From contig JAIRRR010000255.1 of NCBI GenBank assembly GCA_031255875.1, positions 1 through 8,212 on the forward strand: a DNA stretch of 8,212 bases, read 5' to 3'. Each line of letters begins with the position of its first letter. The first letter of the stretch is position 1. Source of the stretch: Treponema sp. GTDB taxonomy: Bacteria; Spirochaetota; Spirochaetia; Treponematales; Breznakiellaceae. The position numbers and the translations under genes are program-made. The notes below the pieces were generated by a model that had not been told where the DNA came from, searched no databases, and was given only the letters and a program-made list of their open reading frames with translations. This document shows positions 5,543-8,212 of this stretch, piece by piece.

Positions 5543-8212
5543 ATGAACACAACGTTAACCCTAAAGAATCGCGCCGTACTGCGGCGCGTTTTCGCCGTAT
5601 TTTCCATTCTTTTAATTTTTTTAGTGTTTTTTTCCGGCTGCGCCAGCTCGGGCGCGGGGAAGGAAGATCTTTACGGCGGCCTTGGAAAGCCGGGCGATCC
5701 GGTGCCGTTTATGCCCGAAGCGCGGACGGGCCTGCTTCCCAACGGGCTGCGCTACTATATCCTGCAAAACGCCTACCCGGAAAACCGCGCGTTTCTGACC
5801 CTGGCCGTCAACGCGGGTTCCGTGCTGGAAGAAGAAGGCGAGATGGGCCTGGCCCATTTTGTGGAACACATGGCCTTTAACGGAACCAGGCGTTTCCCCG
5901 AAGCGGAACTGCTCAATTACCTCCGTTCCCTGGGCATGCGTTTTGGCCCGGACGTGAACGCGTACACGAGCCAGGACGCCACGGTGTACGGCATCGAGGT
6001 CCCGGTAGAAACAGGGGACGACGGGCTGAAACGTATCCCCGCCCGGGCCCTGGAAGTAATCGACGACTGGACTTACGCCGTTACCTTTTCCCCTGCGGAT
6101 GTAGACGACGAGCGGGCCGTCATCATAGAAGAGTACCGGAGCCATCTTGGCGCGGAAGACCGGATTCGGCGGAAACTTGTGCCGCTCCTGTTCCGGGGAT
6201 CGCCTTACGAGGCCGTGCTGCCCATCGAGCGACCCGAAACTTTCATGAACGCCCCGGCATCCAAACTGGAGGAATTTTACCGGAAATGGTACCGTACCGA
6301 CAACATGGCGGTAATCCTGGTGGGCGACTTTGACGCCGACGCCCTGGAAGCGGAACTGCCCTCGCGTTTTACCGCCCCCCCTCCGCAGGGCGCCCTGGAC
6401 CGGCCCTATTACGAACTGCCCGCGCCCCGGAAGGGCAGTTTCCGCGCGGAAGTTTTTACCGATCCGGAATACCCCTACACCCGGGTTGACGCCTATTACA
6501 AAATGGTTCCCCGGCCGCTTGCCGGCACGCTGGAATCCTACCGGGAAGGGGTTATGGATTTCCTTATCGAGGAGATTCTGGCGGAGCGTTTCGACGCTGC
6601 CGTGCTAGACCCCCGGACGCCCTATTCCAATGCCGGGGCCTGGCTTGTTCGCTGCGGCAGGGAGTCCGGCTTCCGTACACTGAGCGCCATCGCCAAACCG
6701 GGCATGGCCCGCGAAAGCCTCGCGGAGATCATGCGGGAAAAGGAATCGCTTGTCCGCTATGGTTTTACCAGTGCGGAAATTAACCGGGCCAAACGGTCCG
6801 CGCTTTCGGTTTTTTCCAGAATCGTTTCCGAGCGGGACCGCAAAGATTCGGGCAGCCATGTTTCGGATTTTACGGACCATTTCCTCCAGGGGCAGAATGT
6901 CGCCGGAGCGGAATGGGAACAGGACGCCGTAACCCGGCTTCTGCCGGGAATAAGCGCCGAAGAACTCGGCAGGCGGGTTAAAAGTCATTATACTACCGGC
7001 GATCTTACGGTCGTCGTAACCGGCTCGGAATCGGAACTGGCCGCCCTGCCCAAAGAGGCGGAAATCAGGGAGATCGTCAGAGGCGCGGAAAGGGCGAGGA
7101 TCGAAAGGCCTGTTGAAACCGAAATTTCTGAAGAGCTGCTCGACGGGGAACCCCGGCCCGGTGCGATTACGGCCGAAAGTTCCGATGACGAAACCGGAAC
7201 CGTACTCTGGGACCTGGGCAACGGCGCGCGAATAATACTAAAGCCGACAAACAACAAAAACAACGAGATAATACTGAACGCCGTGGCGCGCGGGGGGACC
7301 GCGTCCGTCCCGGAAGCGGACTTTGTTTCCGCGAACCTGGCTGCGGAAATGGCTGCCGCGTCGGGCCTCGGCCCCTATTCCCGGACGGAACTGGTGCAAA
7401 AACTGGCGGGCAGGCAGGTGTCCGTCTCGCTTTCCGTGTATCCCTTTATCCGCAGCGTGAGCGGTTCCTCTACTACGGAGGATATAAAGTTCCTGTTTGA
7501 GCTTGTCTACCTCACCTTTACCCAGCCCCGCATAGAAACGGACGCGGTCCGGGCCCTGCTTGATCAGTACCGTACCGCCCTGATACGGCGCGGCGAAAGC
7601 CCGGAGCAGGTTTTCTACGACGAGGTGAGCCTTACCTTCTATGGCGGCGATTACCGTTTCGCCCCCCTGCGGCTCGAAGATCTGGAAAAGGCCGATATTG
7701 CCGCCGCCCGGCGTTTCCTCACTCGGGCGCTCAACCCCGCAGACTTTACCTTTGTGTTTACCGGAAACCTGGACCAGGCGGTTCTCCGCTCCTACGCGGA
7801 AAGCTACCTGGCGTCCATTCCGCCGGGGGAGCAGCCCTGGGACAGTTTCGGCGACATTACCGTAAACCGGCCGCAAAAGAGCCTGAAAAACATTTACAAG
7901 GGCCGGGAAGAAAAATCAATAGTCTTCCAGGGCTGGTTCATGCCCGCACCGTTTAACGTGAACGACAGCATAAAAGCATCGGTGTTAAACGAATATCTGG
8001 ACATCAGACTCATGGAAGATGTCCGGGAGAAGCTGGGAGGCGTTTATTCCATAGGGGTAAATTCCTCCCTCTCCGCCCTGCCGCCGCCCGGAGAACTGTC
8101 GATAGAAACCCAGTTTTACTGCGACCCCGGCCGGGCCGAGGAACTGCGCGCCGAGGTAATACGGCAGGTGGAGGCTGTCGCCCAGGGAAACATAGACCGG
8201 GACACCTTTGCC
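5543..8212 (+). CDS. PqqL-like M16 family zinc metallopeptidase, predicted lipoprotein (3' end cut by window)
   Basis: The reading frame is open from the ATG at 5543 to the window edge, giving 890 residues without a stop. Comparable PqqL-type proteins are roughly 930-950 residues, so only the last few dozen are probably missing. The N terminus has K8/R10/R14/R15, a hydrophobic stretch (about 17-30) and FFSGC ending at C33, a relaxed lipobox that predicts a lipid-anchored envelope protein. The inverted zinc motif HFVEH spans H105-H109, with E108 as the catalytic base. E190 and E197 in ERAVIIEE supply the downstream glutamates, E197 being the expected third zinc ligand. NAYTSQDATVY is typical of the PqqL group. 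A second, inactive M16 half begins near residue 559 (LGNGARIILKP). It carries R828 and Y835 in REKLGGVY, whose spacing matches the substrate-contacting Arg/Tyr pair of insulin-degrading enzyme. It probably degrades peptides in the periplasm or at the surface; the substrate is unknown. The start is supported by the signal peptide and the promoter position, not by a Shine-Dalgarno site. Confidence 0.93.
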   Translation, partial: MNTTLTLKNRAVLRRVFAVFSILLIFLVFFSGCASSGAGKEDLYGGLGKPGDPVPFMPEARTGLLPNGLRYYILQNAYPENRAFLTLAVNAGSVLEEEGEMGLAHFVEHMAFNGTRRFPEAELLNYLRSLGMRFGPDVNAYTSQDATVYGIEVPVETGDDGLKRIPARALEVIDDWTYAVTFSPADVDDERAVIIEEYRSHLGAEDRIRRKLVPLLFRGSPYEAVLPIERPETFMNAPASKLEEFYRKWYRTDNMAVILVGDFDADALEAELPSRFTAPPPQGALDRPYYELPAPRKGSFRAEVFTDPEYPYTRVDAYYKMVPRPLAGTLESYREGVMDFLIEEILAERFDAAVLDPRTPYSNAGAWLVRCGRESGFRTLSAIAKPGMARESLAEIMREKESLVRYGFTSAEINRAKRSALSVFSRIVSERDRKDSGSHVSDFTDHFLQGQNVAGAEWEQDAVTRLLPGISAEELGRRVKSHYTTGDLTVVVTGSESELAALPKEAEIREIVRGAERARIERPVETEISEELLDGEPRPGAITAESSDDETGTVLWDLGNGARIILKPTNNKNNEIILNAVARGGTASVPEADFVSANLAAEMAAASGLGPYSRTELVQKLAGRQVSVSLSVYPFIRSVSGSSTTEDIKFLFELVYLTFTQPRIETDAVRALLDQYRTALIRRGESPEQVFYDEVSLTFYGGDYRFAPLRLEDLEKADIAAARRFLTRALNPADFTFVFTGNLDQAVLRSYAESYLASIPPGEQPWDSFGDITVNRPQKSLKNIYKGREEKSIVFQGWFMPAPFNVNDSIKASVLNEYLDIRLMEDVREKLGGVYSIGVNSSLSALPPPGELSIETQFYCDPGRAEELRAEVIRQVEAVAQGNIDRDTFA

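Noticed and set aside
5470..5880. A 136-codon + strand frame starting with GTG before the peptidase
   Set aside because: It overlaps the signal peptide and zinc-motif region of the peptidase in another frame, and its product is Arg-rich without any recognisable motif.
7238..7876. A 212-codon - strand frame opposite the peptidase C-terminal half
   Set aside because: The + strand frame carries continuous M16 homology through this stretch, so the antisense frame is a shadow.

Overview
The window is GC-rich bacterial DNA with three genes, all on the + strand. In order they are a sugar-type ABC transporter ATPase (54-1187), a very large membrane transglutaminase fused to a TPR region (1292-5413), and a PqqL-like M16 zinc peptidase with a lipoprotein signal (5543 to the right edge, no stop inside the window). 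No RNA genes, mobile elements or CRISPR arrays are visible. The organism is most likely a double-membrane bacterium. A Treponema-like spirochaete would fit the style of the MsmK/UgpC ATPase, the relaxed lipobox and the large TPR-rich envelope protein, but this is an inference from general resemblance and no marker gene is present.

Region by region: 1-53 is a short leader with a good Shine-Dalgarno site for the ATPase. The ATPase is followed at once by a strong intrinsic terminator (1202-1233), so it ends its own transcription unit. Between 1234 and 1291 there is a pair of 7-bp direct repeats and a promoter placed so close to the next ATG that the mRNA should start at or within a base or two of the start codon. 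The 1373-residue fusion protein then fills half of the window. The 129-bp gap after it (5414-5542) holds a weak hairpin and a second promoter, again placed exactly one -10-to-TSS distance upstream of an ATG.

Functionally, the ATPase would power sugar import from the cytoplasmic side and may serve permeases encoded elsewhere. The other two genes look like envelope protein-processing enzymes: a TgpA-type transglutaminase whose catalytic domain should lie in the periplasm, and a lipid-anchored M16 metalloprotease. They appear to be transcribed separately. No pathway linking them can be shown from the sequence.

The most interesting points are the TgpA/TPR fusion with what looks like a fossil signal peptide at the junction, and two successive genes with apparently leaderless starts next to one gene with an ordinary ribosome binding site.
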